Shown here: piece by piece, positions 61,886-64,000 of the stretch
How the letters are laid out: every line of letters starts with the position of its first letter
How positions within the stretch are numbered: position 1 is the first letter of the stretch
From: Aphanomyces cochlioides
Lineage: Eukaryota; Oomycota; Saprolegniomycetes; Saprolegniales; Verrucalvaceae
Assembly: GCA_019828595.1 (NCBI GenBank)
Contig: JAHQRK010000017.1
Coordinates: 620,001-684,000, forward strand
Direction: 5' to 3'
Length of the DNA stretch: 64,000 nt
The notes under the pieces: model-generated
The model's database searches: none
Told to the model about the DNA's origin: nothing
The model's input: the letters and a program-made list of their open reading frames with translations, nothing else
Program-made: the position numbers and the translations under genes

Positions 61886-63915
61886 ATGGTGGAAGTGACC
61901 GTAATGGAGGGATATCTGCACAAGCAGGTCTGCGTTGCGAGTCGCTGCTTGCTTATGAGTCTGACGTATAGAGCAAGCACCTAAAGATATGGAAGATTCG
62001 ATATTTTGTATTGGCCGAGGTACTGTGTTGAGTGGTTGGGAATTATGTCATTGCAATTGTTGTAGTCGACCATCGCGTACTCAAAAAAGTCGGGCAAGAA
62101 GATCAAGAACTTGTATGATCTCCGAGACGTTGATGTGGTAAGACTACTGCTGTTTGCTTACATTGAATTGCTGTGTTTGAGTGTAGATTGCCGATCAAAA
62201 CTATATCGTCCACGACCTTAATTTTGTGTTCGAGCTCAAACATGGCGAAAAGCACATGTTTTTGAGCGCATCAACCGAGGCTGAGAGGCTAAGATGGGTC
62301 CAAGCAATCAAGACAACACGTGGCAAACGTAGTCATCTCAAATCATTTACATTTGTATGATATGTGCATAGTTTTTGCCGCGACGACAACAGACGCAGAT
62401 CTTGAAGGAAAACAAAGCGAAAATGATTCATCTGGATCATTTCTAAGCGTAATTGGTCTTCGAATTGCCACTCCATCGAATATGCGACAGCGGCGTAAGC
62501 GTCAAGTGACTAAGGAGCGGAAAGACGAACGCAAACGAGCCGTCTTACCTCGTTTGAAAAAGCCATTTCATACAATTTGGCTTGACGAGGTGCTACCAAC
62601 ATGGGGCGATACGTCAGTGCATAGCCCTCAATTCATCGAAGCTCTGTGCTTTGCAGGTGCCGTCATCATATTATTGTTTACGTCCTAATGAAAATTTCAA
62701 GGCATCCCAAAGGAAGTCCGTGGACGAGCATGGTCTGCTATGCTTGGTAATCGACTCCAGATCAACGAGCAACTGTTTGAAATCTGCAAAATGAGGTAAA
62801 GGAAGATGTTTTCATTGGCATTCACAACTGTTCGCATAGGGCCAAAGCAGTGTTGCTTGAGATGAGCCAAGCAAAGGAAAAACAAGAGAAGACACGTCTC
62901 CAAGATATCGACGAGGCAGCTACTCATATTTCCGATACCAACGACACCAACCTTGCAGAGCAACTTATTGCTGACAATGAGCGCAACATCAAACTTGTCC
63001 AGAGAGACATGCCCCGTACGTTCGGGCATCATCCTCTCTTCCAAGATGGCGCTGCTGGAACACAAAAGACATATGAAGTTCTGGAAGCTTACACATGCTA
63101 CCGCCCCGACCTTGGTTATGTCCAAGGTACTTCGAACCAAAACGGTGTTGATGAGAGGTTTTTGTTAGGCATGAGTTACCTAGCTGCTATTTTATGCTTG
63201 CATTTGGACAGCTTTGGCGCATTTCGAGCCATGGTATCTCTGATGAGCACGCGATTGCTATTTGATATGTATCGCCTTGAGGAAGAGAGAGTAAGCGGCC
63301 GGACACAATGACAATTACTCTCCACAATAGACCTTTCGATATCTGAACGTCTATGATGCAGTGCTCAAGCATGAATTACCGCAATTGTACGAGCATTTCG
63401 AATCCATCGGCATGGATCCCAAGATGTATGTCGTGGATTGGTACTAGAATTTCTTCCCATTTGTTTAAAAGTTCATGGTCTTTAGGGCATTTACACTCTT
63501 TACTCGATGCGTCCCGCTTGAAATCGTCTTGCGAATATGGGACTGCTATATTTATATCGGCACGCCGTTCTTCTTCCAGGCCTGCATGGGTATCTACAAT
63601 GACGATAACGCGTTTTGACTTGTTGGATGTAGCCATCTTGATTATGTATGAAAACGCATTGTTATCGATGGATCTGGGGGACTGCATGAAGTTCCTCCAC
63701 AACATTCCAAAGGTAATTTGCTCCGTGCAATCTGCCCTGATGAATTTCTCGTCTAGACATGCTCCCCTCATGACTTTTTTGAAGCCCTGGATACAGTCAA
63801 TCTCTCCAGATGTGCCATCAACGACCTTCTGGCAGATGGCGATTCTAGACCCTGGTCCCCAGTTGGCAGAAAACGTCCCGTCGAAGTTGAATACCCAGAA
63901 GCATATGAATATTAA
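61886..63915 (+). CDS. RabGAP with PH and TBC domains
   Basis: Many short exons. The PH domain assembles from VTVMEGYLHKQ, SKHLKIWKIRYFVLAE, STIAYSKKSGKKIKNLYDL, FVFELKHGEKHMFL and the terminal helix AERLRWVQAIK. A basic linker follows. The TBC domain contains GIPKEVRGRAWSAMLGN, the arginine finger in LVQRDMPRTFGHHPLFQ, the glutamine finger in YRPDLGYVQG joined to MSYLAAIL, and later VLRIWDCYIYIG and ENALLSMDLGDCMKFLHN. Both catalytic fingers are present, so GTP hydrolysis by a Rab is the expected activity, with the PH domain directing it to a membrane. The frame appears to end EYPEAYEY at 63915, so the gene is complete within the window. Three ATCCGGAT-type motifs precede it. Confidence 0.85.
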
Positions 63916-64000
63916 AGCGATTTGATCCTACACGAGGTACAAGGTATCATGACTCTGTTCTCCAATTATTTCTCGTATTATAGAGCCCTGCAGGAGTTCG

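Overview
The window is nuclear DNA of a eukaryote. Genes run on both strands, many are split by very short GT-AG introns (roughly 30-75 bases), and intergenic gaps are small. The gene set fits a stramenopile, most likely a saprolegnialean water mould (oomycete). The clues are a CCR4 deadenylase with a plant-like MYND-type N-terminus, a Crypton tyrosine recombinase, a Crinkler-like ubiquitin-fold protein, a PH-TBC RabGAP and a large IQ-repeat protein. The order is an inference from architecture; no search was run.

Region by region: 1-9 kb is a decayed accessory stretch. It holds the tail of a membrane protein gene, an isolated C-terminal piece of an MFS transporter, a tRNA-like relic, a mariner-like transposon relic with recognisable ends, minisatellites and an AT-rich island. 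From 9 to 22.5 kb a macrosatellite dominates. Two near-identical 1312-base units are followed by a separate 151-base satellite, one repeat-rich gene, and a second array of five complete 1264-base units flanked by partial ones. Decayed copies of the same unit lie at 4.2-4.9 kb (inverted), 9.06-9.19 kb and 22.56-22.87 kb. From 22.9 kb to the right edge the window is mostly gene-dense: a thioredoxin-like membrane protein, an SFI1-like coiled coil, a methyltransferase-like protein, NAF1, ALC1/CHD1L, PHAF1, a zinc-binding protein, a Crypton, a large low-complexity protein, CaMK, UPRT fused to a BED finger, the Rpt5 proteasome ATPase, a GYGD potassium channel, a quinone oxidoreductase, CCR4, the IQ protein and PH-TBC.

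A rearrangement is visible. At about 36.66 kb the 5' half of a channel gene (+) and the 5' two thirds of an MFS transporter gene (-) both stop at the same place. The missing transporter C-terminus lies 34.7 kb away on the same strand, at 1.5-1.9 kb.

Two promoter motif classes emerge. CCAAT boxes spaced about 32 bases apart lie upstream of the oxidoreductase, NAF1 and repeat-gene starts. A palindromic ATCCGGAT motif lies 30-105 bases upstream of the PHAF1, Rpt5, IQ-protein and PH-TBC starts. Neighbouring genes are otherwise functionally unrelated housekeeping genes, and no operon-like logic is expected. Exon boundaries given here were inferred by reading frame and splice consensus.
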